Shown here piece after piece: positions 16,199 through 25,078 of a stretch of 64,000 nt of DNA (position 1 is its first letter; each line of letters opens with the position of its first letter). Below the pieces are notes generated by a model. That model did not search any database. It worked only from the letters and a program-made list of their open reading frames with translations, and was not told the DNA's origin. The stretch is from assembly GCA_046760505.1 (NCBI GenBank), contig JBHIEG010000009.1, positions 1 to 64,000 of the forward strand. Direction: 5' to 3'. The DNA is from CAYFZR01 sp046760505 [NCBI: Candidatus Hydrothermarchaeota archaeon] (GTDB lineage: Archaea; CAYFZR01). A program made the translations under genes and the position numbers.

Positions 16199-16223
16199 AT
16201 CTCCAATGGAAACAAAGGGGGTG
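16199..16223 (+). repeat. Origin recognition box 3
   Basis: CTCCAATGGAAACAAAGGGG plus a further G is a full ORB with complete G-string and one core change (AGTGG to AATGG). It lies just upstream of the TATA-like region of orc1/cdc6, so initiator binding could also regulate its own gene. Confidence 0.75.
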
Positions 16224-16257
16224 CAGCTTTACATACATTAAATCTATATACTTCCTA

Positions 16258-16278
16258 ACTTCCAGTGGAAAAGGGGGG
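16258..16278 (+). repeat. Origin recognition box 4, at the initiator start
   Basis: ACTTCCAGTGGAAAAGGGGG is a shortened ORB. It ends 13 bases before the ATG of orc1/cdc6. Its presence argues against the GTG start that lies within it. Confidence 0.65.
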
Positions 16279-16291
16279 AAGTGGTATATTG

Positions 16292-17485
16292 ATGAGAAGT
16301 CAAAGTACGTTAGAGGGTTTGTTTGAAAGAATCTACAAGACGAAAACAATTTTTAGAAATAAGGAAGCTTTAAGACATTCTTACACGCCAGAAAATCTCC
16401 CTCACAGAGACAATCAAATAAACCAACTTGCTACCATATTAGTTTCCGCTTTAAGGAAGGAAACACCCTCAAATATAATTATGTATGGTAAAACCGGAAC
16501 AGGGAAGACCGCGGTTGTAAAATACGTGGGAAAAGAATTGGAAAAAATAAGCGCAAAGTATGACGCAAATGTTCATTTCATATACATGAACTGCGAGGTC
16601 GTGGATACTCAGTATAGGGTTCTTGCAAATCTATGCAATAACTTCTGCTCTGAAAAGGTTCCTCTTACTGGTTGGCCAACAGATCAGCTCTATTCTTTAT
16701 TTATTAAAGAGATTGATACCGACTCCAAGGTAGTTGTGATTGTATTAGACGAAATTGATAAACTGGTTAAGAAAAGTGGTGATGATGTTTTATACAATTT
16801 GACTAGAAGCAATGATGATCTTAAAAATGCCAAAGCAAGTATTATAGGAATATCGAATGATCTGAAGTTCACTGAGTACCTAGATCCAAGAGTAATAAGT
16901 AGTTTGGGAGAAGAAGAGATTATTTTCCCGCCCTATGACGCAATACAGTTAGAAGACATCTTAAAACAAAGAGTCTCAATAGCATTTAAGGAAGGAGTAT
17001 TGGAGGAGACAGTAGTTCCTCTATGTGCAGCATACGCGGCAAGGGAGCACGGTGATGCAAGAAAAGCTCTAGATCTCCTAAGAGTTTCTGGTGAAATAGC
17101 TGAAAGAAAGGGAAATAGAAAGGTTACTGAAGAGGATGTGAGAATGGCAAAGGACAAGATTGAACAGGATAGAATAATCGAAGTAGTAAAGACTCTACCA
17201 AAACAATCAAAATTAATCTTATACTCAATATTACAGCTGAAAAGAGAAGACGATAGACCTATAATGACCGGAGAGGTTTTTGAAGTTTACAGGGAGTTGT
17301 GCAAGAGGACATCACTAGATGTTTTAACCCACAGAAGAGTTAGCGATCTCATATCCGAACTAGACATGCTCGGGATCATATCGGCTAAAGTAGTTAGTAA
17401 GGGAAGATACGGAAGAACAAAAGAGATTTATCTGACGATACCTTCTTATAGAATAAAAACCCTCCTCCAGGAGGAAATTCTTTAA
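16292..17485 (+). CDS. orc1/cdc6: Orc1/Cdc6 replication initiator
   Basis: A 397-residue AAA+ ATPase that binds ORB boxes, opens the origin and recruits MCM. Walker A (YGKTGTGKTAV) is near residue 68, Walker B (VIVLDEIDKL) near 150, sensor 1 is IGISNDL, and the C-terminal winged helix includes TSLDVLTHRRVSDLI. I chose the ATG (MRSQSTLEGLF) over a GTG nine codons upstream that falls inside an ORB. The next gene starts three bases after its stop codon, so initiator and polymerase subunit are likely co-expressed. Confidence 0.95.
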   Translation: MRSQSTLEGLFERIYKTKTIFRNKEALRHSYTPENLPHRDNQINQLATILVSALRKETPSNIIMYGKTGTGKTAVVKYVGKELEKISAKYDANVHFIYMNCEVVDTQYRVLANLCNNFCSEKVPLTGWPTDQLYSLFIKEIDTDSKVVVIVLDEIDKLVKKSGDDVLYNLTRSNDDLKNAKASIIGISNDLKFTEYLDPRVISSLGEEEIIFPPYDAIQLEDILKQRVSIAFKEGVLEETVVPLCAAYAAREHGDARKALDLLRVSGEIAERKGNRKVTEEDVRMAKDKIEQDRIIEVVKTLPKQSKLILYSILQLKREDDRPIMTGEVFEVYRELCKRTSLDVLTHRRVSDLISELDMLGIISAKVVSKGRYGRTKEIYLTIPSYRIKTLLQEEIL

Positions 17486-17487
17486 AG

Positions 17488-18954
17488 ATGGATCAAACAA
17501 GCATAATACATTCTTTCCTAAAAGAAGGAGTGAACATACATCCGGATACCTTAAGAGAGATACAAAACTCAGAAAATCCGGAGTTATTGATTCAGAGTCT
17601 TTTGAGGAGGATAGCCAAAACAGAGAAACCGCCTGTACTGCTTCCTGAACATCTCACTCCTGTAGAGAGAATAGAAAAAGACCTTTCTATAATCAAGAGT
17701 AAGGAGTTCTATCCTATAGCAAAAGATATTGAAGAAGATATAAAGATTATCTCCGATATCACAGGTAAATCTTTCTGCGAAGGAAAGATCGAGAACTTCG
17801 TAGAATTTTTTAATGACAGATACAAGAAGATCTGTACGATCTTTAAAGAGAGAATTGATTTTAGGGATTTCATCCCTATTTCTCATGCAAAGCGGTTACC
17901 AGACAGGAGAGTGAGGGTAGTAGGTATGGTCTCCAGTATTTCGGAGACATCTAAAGGAAGAGTAATGATGAGTATAGAAGATCCTACAGGGACAATAAAT
18001 GCAATTTTACCGAATCCTGGAGAAAAAGACTCTAAAATTGTAAATGATGAAGTCTTAGGATTGGAAGGCCATATAAATAGGGGCCTTTTTATTGTAGACA
18101 GATTTGCCAGACCAGACGTTCCTGTTAGAAAGACACATAAAAAGGTAGATGATCCTGTATCCGTTGTCTTGCTATCCGATCTTCATGTTGGAAGTAAAGA
18201 ATTCTTGGAAAAAGAATTTTTAAGATTTTTAAGCTGGTTGAATGGAGGAATCGGCAGAGGAGACCAAAGAGCCCTTGCTGAAAGTGTAAAATACATTATC
18301 ATTGCTGGGGATATCGTTGACGGCATTGGAGTTTATCCGAATCAAGAAGAAGACCTCCTAATAGATGATGTCTCAGAGCAATACGATCAAGTGACAAGGC
18401 TGCTTTCTCATATTCCAGAGCATATAAGCATAATAATATCTCCGGGAAATCACGATGCCGTTAGATTTGCCGAACCCCAGCCTTCATTGCCAAGAGACAT
18501 AGCAGGCGCTCTTTATGAGCTCCCAAATGTAACTATGGTTGGAAATCCCGCATACATTTCTCTTCATGGAATAAACTTCTTGATCTATCACGGCAGAAGC
18601 CTTGACGACATGGTGGCATCAATATCTGGATTGAGCTATCAGTCGCCTTCTGAGATCATGATTGAACTACTTAAAAGAAGACACCTTGCACCAATTTATG
18701 GCGAAAGAACATCTATTGCACCTGAAAAGGAAGATTATTTGGTTATAGACAGGGTACCAGATGTATTTCATTCAGGACACATTCACACTGTAGGAGTCAC
18801 AAACTACAGAGGAATATTGGTAGCAAACTCTGGGGCATGGCAGACCCAGACAGAATATCAGAGAACGTTAAACTTAATTCCGGATCCCTGCAGGGTTCCC
18901 GTGATAAATTTAAATACATTCCAAACAACCGTGATGAGGTTTAAATTTAACTAA
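17488..18954 (+). CDS. polB: DNA polymerase D small subunit (DP1)
   Basis: The 488-residue exonuclease subunit of the euryarchaeal replicative polymerase PolD. A helical N-terminus precedes an OB-fold (RRVRVVGMVSSISETSKGR), then a calcineurin-like phosphoesterase domain with DLHVGS near residue 229, GDIVDG, GNHDA and HSGHIH, which coordinate the metals for 3'-5' proofreading. It follows orc1/cdc6 by two bases. The large subunit DP2 is not in the window. Its end overlaps the convergent Lsm gene by eight bases. Confidence 0.95.
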   Translation: MDQTSIIHSFLKEGVNIHPDTLREIQNSENPELLIQSLLRRIAKTEKPPVLLPEHLTPVERIEKDLSIIKSKEFYPIAKDIEEDIKIISDITGKSFCEGKIENFVEFFNDRYKKICTIFKERIDFRDFIPISHAKRLPDRRVRVVGMVSSISETSKGRVMMSIEDPTGTINAILPNPGEKDSKIVNDEVLGLEGHINRGLFIVDRFARPDVPVRKTHKKVDDPVSVVLLSDLHVGSKEFLEKEFLRFLSWLNGGIGRGDQRALAESVKYIIIAGDIVDGIGVYPNQEEDLLIDDVSEQYDQVTRLLSHIPEHISIIISPGNHDAVRFAEPQPSLPRDIAGALYELPNVTMVGNPAYISLHGINFLIYHGRSLDDMVASISGLSYQSPSEIMIELLKRRHLAPIYGERTSIAPEKEDYLVIDRVPDVFHSGHIHTVGVTNYRGILVANSGAWQTQTEYQRTLNLIPDPCRVPVINLNTFQTTVMRFKFN

Positions 18955-19171
18955 CGTTTTCTACGGGGGATATTACTGAAACGTTGTTTCCTCTTATCAC
19001 GATGGTTCCCAATTCTGTCTCCCCCTCATCAGAGATCTCTGAAGTGTTCTCCAGTATGAGATTCATAAAATTGTCAAAGCCCTTAAGTTTACCGATGAAG
19101 CGCTGTCCCCATTTCAGCTCTACGCAAACTTTCTTATTTAGCCATAACTTCAAAAGATCGTCCGCATACAA
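18947..19171 (-). CDS. Lsm/Sm-like RNA-binding protein
   Basis: A 74-residue Sm-fold protein with the Sm1 motif (VCVELKWGQRFIGKLKGFDNFMNLIL) and Sm2 motif (IRGNNVSVISP). Archaeal Lsm proteins form heptameric rings on U-rich RNA. It is the last gene of a leftward run with a 35-residue membrane peptide and marker protein 2. Its ATG follows directly after the stop codon of the mini-gene. Confidence 0.9.
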   Translation of the reverse strand: MYADDLLKLWLNKKVCVELKWGQRFIGKLKGFDNFMNLILENTSEISDEGETELGTIVIRGNNVSVISPVENVS

Positions 19172-19279
19172 TTAAATACCTCCGATGTATTCTATTACAA
19201 TTGCTAGTATCCAAGAGACCATGAAGACTAGCATAAGAATCGCAAACAATTTCTTCTTATTTAGTCTTAGTCTCTTCAC
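19172..19279 (-). CDS. 35-aa single-helix membrane protein
   Basis: A tiny gene between marker 2 and lsm. GTG start; a basic N-terminus (KRLRLNKKK) is followed by one hydrophobic helix (LFAILMLVFMVSWILAIVI) and a short tail EYIGGI. It overlaps the end of the marker 2 gene, and its TAA abuts the lsm ATG, so all three are translationally linked. The inside-positive rule puts the N-terminus in the cytoplasm. The helix-only design recalls small subunits of membrane complexes, but I cannot name it. Confidence 0.6.
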   Translation of the reverse strand: MKRLRLNKKKLFAILMLVFMVSWILAIVIEYIGGI

Positions 19280-20243
19280 TTCTTAACCCCGTAATAATGT
19301 CTTCTTCGAAGTTAAATAAAACTTCCTCTTTCGATCCATGTTTCAAAAATAATATATTTTCTTCGATTATTTTCCCTACGCAAGAGGCTGAAAAACCTCC
19401 AGCTTTCAATATATCTATTACCTTGGTAGTTTTTTCTGAATCACAGGTAAATATGAAGCCTGTTCCAGGATAGACTCTGACCCAGTCTTTCATTTCTACC
19501 TCTTTCGGGGCAGGAATTTTTTCTACCTCAACGTAGGCTCCTTTTCTGCTTGTTTCAAGGAGCATGCCTAAAGTTCCTAGAACGCCTGGATTACTTATAT
19601 CCTTGCCTGAGCGAACGAGCGCCTTTTTCGCGAGTAATCTCAGAGAACCATACAACCTTGATATCTCTTCCTTTGATTTTTTTGTGGTAGAATCCCAGTT
19701 CAGCAACTTTGGATAGAATTTCCCATCTAAATCAATTGCAAATATAATGTCGTCACCTATCCTTGCAGAGGAACTCAGTATAATCTCTTCTTTTTTCAGT
19801 GTTCCTATGATTGCCACGTCTATTGAGTTGTACGGAGAATCAGGATGTATGTGTCCTCCTAGCATTGGAACATTAAATTTCGATACTCCATCTCTCATTC
19901 CCTCTATTGCCTTAAAGCAAAATCTCTCGTTTTGCATCGAAACAACATTTACCATACCTATTGGCTCTCCTCCCATGGCATATACGTCATTGACATTTAC
20001 CAGTACTGCACAATAACCCGCCCACCAAGGATCCTTTTTAATTAATCTGTCCCAAACTCCATCTGCCGCAAAGACAAGTAAGTTTTCATCCAAATCGATA
20101 ACAGCCGAATCTTCGCCAAAATCTGCAATGATTCTATCAAAGGAACAATCAGCCTCTTTTAATATATCAACTATGTTGTGGATGGGTTTTTTTCTAAGTA
20201 AGCCTTCATACTCCCTTACTGCTCTCACAATATCTTCAAGCAT
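19257..20243 (-). CDS. Methanogenesis marker protein 2 (AIR synthase/SelD-related)
   Basis: A 328-residue ATP-dependent kinase/ligase fold of the PurM/SelD superfamily. The start LEDIVRAVREYEGLLRKKPI and the segments FGEDSAVIDL, AADGVWDRL, NVNDVYAMGGEPIGMVNVV and GGHIHPDS match the family called methanogenesis marker 2. Its biochemical function is unknown to me. It is found in methanogens and relatives with H4MPT or coenzyme M metabolism, and here it sits with no mcr genes. It overlaps the start of a tiny membrane-protein gene. Confidence 0.82.
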   Translation of the reverse strand: MLEDIVRAVREYEGLLRKKPIHNIVDILKEADCSFDRIIADFGEDSAVIDLDENLLVFAADGVWDRLIKKDPWWAGYCAVLVNVNDVYAMGGEPIGMVNVVSMQNERFCFKAIEGMRDGVSKFNVPMLGGHIHPDSPYNSIDVAIIGTLKKEEIILSSSARIGDDIIFAIDLDGKFYPKLLNWDSTTKKSKEEISRLYGSLRLLAKKALVRSGKDISNPGVLGTLGMLLETSRKGAYVEVEKIPAPKEVEMKDWVRVYPGTGFIFTCDSEKTTKVIDILKAGGFSASCVGKIIEENILFLKHGSKEEVLFNFEEDIITGLRSEETKTK

Positions 20244-20305
20244 AGAAATCGAACCTCTACGAGATAAAAATAAATAGGACTATATAATCTTTGCATGGTG
20301 AGATG

Positions 20306-20806
20306 ATGAGAATATCCATGACCTTAGAGTTGAAGGATGTGCCAGGACAGTTAGTATACGCCTTAGAACCAATTTCTAAGCATAGAGGAAATATAGTGTC
20401 AGTAGTCCATCTTAGGGATAAAAAAACTAGGAAAGAATATGTACCAGTGGAAGTTACCTTTGAGGTAGAAAACAGATCTCAGCTGAATAAAATAAAAAAA
20501 GGGTTAATTGATAGAAAGATAAGGATAGCGAAGATAGGGGAAGAAAGAGGCGAGATAAAGATATCTGTGATTCTGATAGGGCACGTCGTAGACACCGACA
20601 TCAGAGATACGATAGACAGGATAAATGAAGTAGAAGGTGTTACAGTAGCAGACCTGGATTTAGAAATGCCAGATCCATTACAAGAATCATCCGCGCACAT
20701 GACCATAGTTGGTCAATCACAGGATTCTCTGAGAAATGCTTTGAAAGCTTTGGAGGAGGTTGCAGAAGAAAAAGACCTCCTAATAATTAAGTCACTGGAG
20801 AGTTAA
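20306..20806 (+). CDS. ACT-domain amino-acid sensor protein
   Basis: A 166-residue protein with an N-terminal ACT-like domain ([18 protein letters not shown]) and a second ACT-like half ([19 protein letters not shown]). It directly precedes homoserine dehydrogenase with one base between them, as in several methanogens, and probably supplies feedback sensing of threonine or methionine because the dehydrogenase here has no ACT domain of its own. The start follows GGTGAG; upstream TTG and ATG codons are alternatives. Confidence 0.82.
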   Translation: MRISMTLELKDVPGQLVYALEPISKHRGNIVSVVHLRDKKTRKEYVPVEVTFEVENRSQLNKIKKGLIDRKIRIAKIGEERGEIKISVILIGHVVDTDIRDTIDRINEVEGVTVADLDLEMPDPLQESSAHMTIVGQSQDSLRNALKALEEVAEEKDLLIIKSLES

Positions 20807-20807
20807 A

Positions 20808-21827
20808 ATGAACATTGCCTTACTAGGTTTTGGAACCGTAGGTCAGGGGCTTGCCAAGGTAATAAAAGAAAAAAAGGAGACGCTAAAAAAGAGATATTCC
20901 ATGGAAATAAATATAGTTGGAGTGGCTGATAGCAGTGGAGCAGCCCTGAATGAAAATGGATTAGACGTGGATATATTGTTAAAGTCAAAAGAAAAGGGAT
21001 CTGTTTCGAACTACCCGAAATTTGGTAGGGATCTCACAGGATCTGAACTGATAAAGGAGTCCAATGCTGATTTAATAGTTGAGGCAACTCCAACGAATAT
21101 ATCTGATGGAGAACCCGGAAATACGCATATAAGATGTGCGCTAAAGGAAAAAATGCATGTCGTAACATCCAATAAAGGACCACTAGCATTGTTCTTTTCA
21201 GATCTAGTTGGGCTGGCAGAAAGAAACAAGGTAGAATTTAGATATGAAGCCTCAGTTGGAGGAGCAATGCCGATTATAAATCTAGCTAGGGAGACACTGG
21301 CGGGAAACGAGATTCTTGCTATAGTGGGAATATTGAATGGAACGACCAATTACATACTAACAAGAATGTTAAAGGAAGAGGAACCTTTTTCTTATATTTT
21401 GAAGGAGGCCCAAGAATTGGGTATCGCAGAGGCAGATCCGACCTTAGATATTTCTGGCGTTGATACGGCTTGTAAGCTGGTAATCTTGGCAAATACTCTA
21501 ATGAATATGAAGCAAAGTTATAGAGATGTTAAGGTGGAAGGAATAACAAGAATAACTCCAGAAGCGATGGAACTTGCATGGAAGAATGGTTATGTGATCA
21601 AGTTGATCGGAGAGGCAAGAAACTCGAATTTGGAAGTAGGTCCAAGATTGGTTCCTGCTCACCATCCTCTTTCGGTAGAGGGAACACTAAATGTTGCCAT
21701 GTTGGAAACAGACCTTGCTGGAGAAGTTACCGTTGTAGGTAGAGGGGCTGGACAAAAAGAGACTTGCAGCGCGTTGCTGAGTGACATCATCGCCATTCAC
21801 AAAAAAATGCTAAGCGAGATACGATAA
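20808..21827 (+). CDS. hom: Homoserine dehydrogenase
   Basis: A 339-residue NAD(P)-dependent enzyme converting aspartate semialdehyde to homoserine for threonine and methionine synthesis. The Rossmann motif GFGTVGQG starts at residue 7. Further hallmarks are [23 protein letters not shown] and the substrate/metal segment [14 protein letters not shown]. It lacks the C-terminal ACT domain of longer forms, consistent with the separate ACT protein encoded immediately upstream. Confidence 0.94.
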   Translation: MNIALLGFGTVGQGLAKVIKEKKETLKKRYSMEINIVGVADSSGAALNENGLDVDILLKSKEKGSVSNYPKFGRDLTGSELIKESNADLIVEATPTNISDGEPGNTHIRCALKEKMHVVTSNKGPLALFFSDLVGLAERNKVEFRYEASVGGAMPIINLARETLAGNEILAIVGILNGTTNYILTRMLKEEEPFSYILKEAQELGIAEADPTLDISGVDTACKLVILANTLMNMKQSYRDVKVEGITRITPEAMELAWKNGYVIKLIGEARNSNLEVGPRLVPAHHPLSVEGTLNVAMLETDLAGEVTVVGRGAGQKETCSALLSDIIAIHKKMLSEIR

Positions 21828-21847
21828 GTTTTTGTATTTTTTTAATT

Positions 21848-21866
21848 GTTTACACAATATGTAAAC
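21848..21866. repeat. 19-bp palindrome GTTTAC-N7-GTAAAC
   Basis: Perfect 6-base arms with a 7-base spacer, between the convergent hom and DUF89 genes. The same arms and spacing occur once more, inside the replication origin. Role unknown; a DNA-binding-protein site or a hairpin in the hom mRNA tail is possible. Confidence 0.5.
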
Positions 21867-21876
21867 ATACCAAAAA

Positions 21877-22704
21877 TCAAACCAATTTTATTATGATTTT
21901 CTTATGCTCCACGCCTAAACTCTCTGCAACTGAGAGACACTTTGCCTTCAGAACATACAGAAGCCTGCCGGAGAGTTTTCCCTCGCACTCCGAGAGAACT
22001 TCATAGTTTCCCATCCCCTTGCTTATAATAAGATCGGCTTCTCCAAATAACTTTAAAAAATCTTTATCAGCCTCTTCAAAGTTTACTCCAACGGATTTTC
22101 CAGCAGATAAAACAGGAGCGTCTGTAAATTCTTTTACTTCTTCAATCGTCACATCGTTTATTACAGGAACCTCTTTTGCTGCAATAAAGACCTCTTTATC
22201 TCTTTTTTTCAGCTCTTCTATGAGGAGGAGATCGAATATGAATTCTCCTGCATTGTCTGTAAGAAACAATATTTTCTGAGAGTTTTCGATTTTGTCTATA
22301 ATCAGATCCGGAACAGGAATGTCCTTTCTCAAAGAGTTCTCAATCGATTCTAACGCAAACTCGTGCCCTAGAACACCAAACTCTATTGCGTTTGCAGAGG
22401 CTGAAAGAGAAATTAACTCATTGAGGTTTCTGTACTTAATGTTCTTGGAGATTTCTAGGGCTATTTTATTGGTAATTTCTTTCAGTTCTTTGTATGGATC
22501 AGGATTCTTTGTAACTTCTTTTATGATCCTATCCCTCATTGTTCCTAGGTGTGCAGGTACCTTGTCCCTAGAAATATTATTTGACAGAAATGCGGTAAAC
22601 CTTTTTAAGATTTCAAAGTGCAAGTTTTCGTCTTCAGTTGCAAGTTCACCCTCTATTATAGCCCTTCTTATCAAACACGATATGCATCTTGGTTTTATCT
22701 TCAT
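21877..22704 (-). CDS. DUF89-family metal-dependent phosphatase
   Basis: A 275-residue archaeal DUF89 (ARMT1-like) protein. It has the N-terminal four-cysteine-type opening (RCISCLIRRA) and the active-site segments FLTDNAGEFIFDLLLIEEL, NDVT and ISKGMGNYE, the DN, N and D residues that bind the metal. The family hydrolyses damaged or excess phosphometabolites. I chose the ATG behind GAGGTG. It is convergent with hom and upstream of nothing obvious; substrate unknown. Confidence 0.88.
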   Translation of the reverse strand: MKIKPRCISCLIRRAIIEGELATEDENLHFEILKRFTAFLSNNISRDKVPAHLGTMRDRIIKEVTKNPDPYKELKEITNKIALEISKNIKYRNLNELISLSASANAIEFGVLGHEFALESIENSLRKDIPVPDLIIDKIENSQKILFLTDNAGEFIFDLLLIEELKKRDKEVFIAAKEVPVINDVTIEEVKEFTDAPVLSAGKSVGVNFEEADKDFLKLFGEADLIISKGMGNYEVLSECEGKLSGRLLYVLKAKCLSVAESLGVEHKKIIIKLV

Positions 22705-22728
22705 GATCACACCTCTAAAATGTAAAAA

Positions 22729-23808
22729 TTAGGTAGACTTCTTCATAGCCTTTAAAACCTCTTGCATACCCTCTTTGGCGTCTAGATTCTCCTGATCAAT
22801 CTTCAAAGCCATTTCAAATGATTTAAGGGCTTCTTCATACATTCCCAAATCTTTCAGAGAATAACCTTTGCTGGACCATGCATCAGAAAGGTTTGGTTTC
22901 AGTTCCAAAGCTTTATCGAAGCATTTTATTGATTCACCAAGCATTTCCAAGGAGTATAGAGCAACACCCTTGCTGAACCATGCTATTTCATCTTCAGGAT
23001 CTAATTCTATGGCTTTGTCAAAACATTCTAATGCCTCTTCGTACCTGCACTGGTTTAGGAGGTAAGTTCCTTTGTTCTTCCACGCATGAGTATAGTTGGG
23101 GTTTATTTCCAGGGCCTTATCGTATGATTCAATACATCTCTCATCTCCTTTACTATAGAGAGTCAGACCCCTATAGTTCCATGCCTCAGCATCTTTGGGA
23201 TCAAGTTCTAGTGCTCTCTCAAAACTTGTCAGCGCCTGAGTTAGCATTCCCTGATTGAGCAAAACGAGCCCCTTACCCTTCCAAGCCAACCCGTACTCCG
23301 GATTTATCTTTATGGCTTGCTCATAGCATTTCACCGATTCGTCTAATCTTCCTAGGTTGTAGAGAGCATATCCCTTACTGCTCCATGATCTGTAGTTATC
23401 GGGATTTAACTCCAATGCCTTGTCATAACAAATCAGAGACTCGTCATATCTTCCCAACTCTTGGAGAGAATCTCCCTTATCTCGCCATGCGTTAGCATAG
23501 TTTGAATCTATTTCTATTGCTTTTTCATAACAATCCAGTGCTTCTCCTAATTTACCCAGAAAATGAAGTGAGATACCTTTATTATACCAGGCTTTAGCAT
23601 TCTCTGGATTTATATTAATTACCCTTTCGTAGCATTCTATTGCTTCTTCATACTTTCCTATAACGAGAAAAGTTTCTCCTTTGTAGTTCCAAGCCTCTTC
23701 ATCTTCAGGATTCAATTCTATGGCTTTATCAAAGCATTTTATTGCCTCATCATAATTTTCCCTTCCATAAAGGGAGATGCCCTTATCCTTCCAATTTTTT
23801 ACTTTCAT
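22729..23808 (-). CDS. TPR-repeat protein (ten tandem repeats)
   Basis: A 359-residue protein made almost entirely of ten 34-residue TPR units of the form W..KG..L..LG.Y.EA...Y.KALE.NP. Unit seven is two residues short (KGDERCIESY). No signal peptide, so it is a cytoplasmic scaffold binding an unknown partner. The start follows GAGGTGAT. It lies downstream of a PHP phosphoesterase and a CDP-alcohol transferase on the same strand, perhaps one operon. Confidence 0.9.
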   Translation of the reverse strand: MKVKNWKDKGISLYGRENYDEAIKCFDKAIELNPEDEEAWNYKGETFLVIGKYEEAIECYERVININPENAKAWYNKGISLHFLGKLGEALDCYEKAIEIDSNYANAWRDKGDSLQELGRYDESLICYDKALELNPDNYRSWSSKGYALYNLGRLDESVKCYEQAIKINPEYGLAWKGKGLVLLNQGMLTQALTSFERALELDPKDAEAWNYRGLTLYSKGDERCIESYDKALEINPNYTHAWKNKGTYLLNQCRYEEALECFDKAIELDPEDEIAWFSKGVALYSLEMLGESIKCFDKALELKPNLSDAWSSKGYSLKDLGMYEEALKSFEMALKIDQENLDAKEGMQEVLKAMKKST

Positions 23809-23818
23809 CGAGATCACC

Positions 23819-24463
23819 TCAAAGTTCACTCAACATCCTCTGACAAATACGCCTTAAGGAATGACTCGGAGGAATAGGATTGAAGTAAGGTTTACACTTT
23901 CCCTTCTTTATCATGCTCAGTACTTCGTCTTCATTGTTTGCCTCCAACAAGGTAAACCCTCTGCCTACCTCGTCTAGGAAATGAGCATCGCTTCCTCCAG
24001 TCATAGGCAGTTTGTTTTTTCTTGCATAAAGGGTTGAGAAAAAATTGTTTATACGAAAGAAATCTTTTGAATTATGTGTTTCTATAGCATCAATGTTTAT
24101 TTTTCCTATACGGTGGAGTAGACTTTTTCTTAGAAGAGAATAGGGATGTGGAGCGATTTTTAATCCGTTTTGTTTTTCTATCTCATCCTCTATTTCCTTT
24201 AGGCCCAGATTATTGTTTATTTCTTCGTATATTCCTAAAGCAATTAAGTGACCACTCTTGGTGGATAACTCTACTCCCGGCACGACGATTAGACCTTCAA
24301 AATCTTTTTTAAGTTTGATCGCCTCTAATGAACCCTTTAACGAGTTATGATCTGCTATACAAATTCCATCTAAGCCTATTTTCTTACAAACCTTCAATAT
24401 TTCCCTTACCTTAGTGCGTGAATCGCTTGAATAGATACTGTGTACATGGAGATCATACCTCAT
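23819..24463 (-). CDS. PHP-domain metal-dependent phosphoesterase
   Basis: A 214-residue PHP protein beginning MRYDLHVHS, with DHNSLKG, HPYS and GGSDAH as the other metal-binding motifs. Such proteins hydrolyse phosphoesters, and some act on polymerases or nucleotides. Its ATG overlaps the stop of the CDP-alcohol transferase by ATGA, so the two are coupled. Substrate unknown. Confidence 0.88.
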   Translation of the reverse strand: MRYDLHVHSIYSSDSRTKVREILKVCKKIGLDGICIADHNSLKGSLEAIKLKKDFEGLIVVPGVELSTKSGHLIALGIYEEINNNLGLKEIEDEIEKQNGLKIAPHPYSLLRKSLLHRIGKINIDAIETHNSKDFFRINNFFSTLYARKNKLPMTGGSDAHFLDEVGRGFTLLEANNEDEVLSMIKKGKCKPYFNPIPPSHSLRRICQRMLSEL

Positions 24464-25038
24464 TTTAACATCCTCACACCGTACCACATTCTCTGAATCA
24501 TTGTGAAGTAAGCTAGTAGAACAACCAGAAGCACGCCTATGCTCAACTCATCTATAATAGAAAATAAAACAATTATCAGAATTCTTTCAGCCCTTTCTCC
24601 CAGTCCAATTCCGGTTTTTTCTATTCCAAGCGCATCAAGCTTGGCTCTCGTATAACTGACCATTATGGAGGCATGTAACGCTAAAGCACCCCATACAAAT
24701 CCAGGTATTCCCAAGAAGCCAGATATTCCACCAACTATTATGCCAATAAATACCAAGCCCTCAACTATCTTGTCCAGAACAGAGTCAATGAAAGATCCAA
24801 GAGAAGTTGCTTTTTTTAAAAATCTTGCCAGAGAACCATCGATAACATCTAAAGAAGCGGAAATAAGAAGCATAATCCCACCGATTAATTCTAAGTTTAC
24901 TGCATAGCAGTAACTTGCAAATAGACCAAATACTAGCGTTAGAACAGTCAATAAATTTGGAGTTATCCCAATTCTCGCAAGCAAGGGCATTAAAGGTTCG
25001 AGATATGCTTCTACTTCTTCCCTATATTTTCCAATCAT
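24460..25038 (-). CDS. CDP-alcohol phosphatidyltransferase (archaetidylinositol phosphate synthase-like)
   Basis: A 192-residue membrane enzyme with the CDP-alcohol signature spread over DVIDGSLAR and GSFIDSVLDK, and about five helices. By length and sequence it resembles archaetidylinositol-phosphate synthase, which joins CDP-archaeol and inositol 1-phosphate. That substrate would come from ino1 in this window. A glycerol-phosphate-type transferase is the alternative. Confidence 0.82.
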   Translation of the reverse strand: MIGKYREEVEAYLEPLMPLLARIGITPNLLTVLTLVFGLFASYCYAVNLELIGGIMLLISASLDVIDGSLARFLKKATSLGSFIDSVLDKIVEGLVFIGIIVGGISGFLGIPGFVWGALALHASIMVSYTRAKLDALGIEKTGIGLGERAERILIIVLFSIIDELSIGVLLVVLLAYFTMIQRMWYGVRMLK

Positions 25039-25078
25039 GATTTAAAGTATATCAAGAATATTTAAATAAGGTGTGATT

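Larger units (their letters stand above)
15861..16290 (+). other. oriC: Chromosomal replication origin (oriC-type, with ORB boxes)
   Basis: A non-coding stretch of about 430 bases upstream of orc1/cdc6 holds four sequences matching the archaeal origin recognition box core (TCCAGTGGAAACAAAGGGGG). The leftmost is inverted relative to the other three, the usual arrangement around an unwinding element. AT-only stretches lie at 15890-15965 (repeats of ATAATCTRTTA) and 16084-16190. A 19-base palindrome (GTTTAC-N7-GTAAAC) lies at 16015-16033 and another inverted repeat at 16086-16105. The initiator gene and a replicative polymerase subunit follow, as at many archaeal origins. Confidence 0.85.

Noticed and set aside
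16265-16291. GTG start for orc1/cdc6 inside an ORB box
   Set aside because: The frame would begin inside a binding site; the ATG at 16292 matches the family start.
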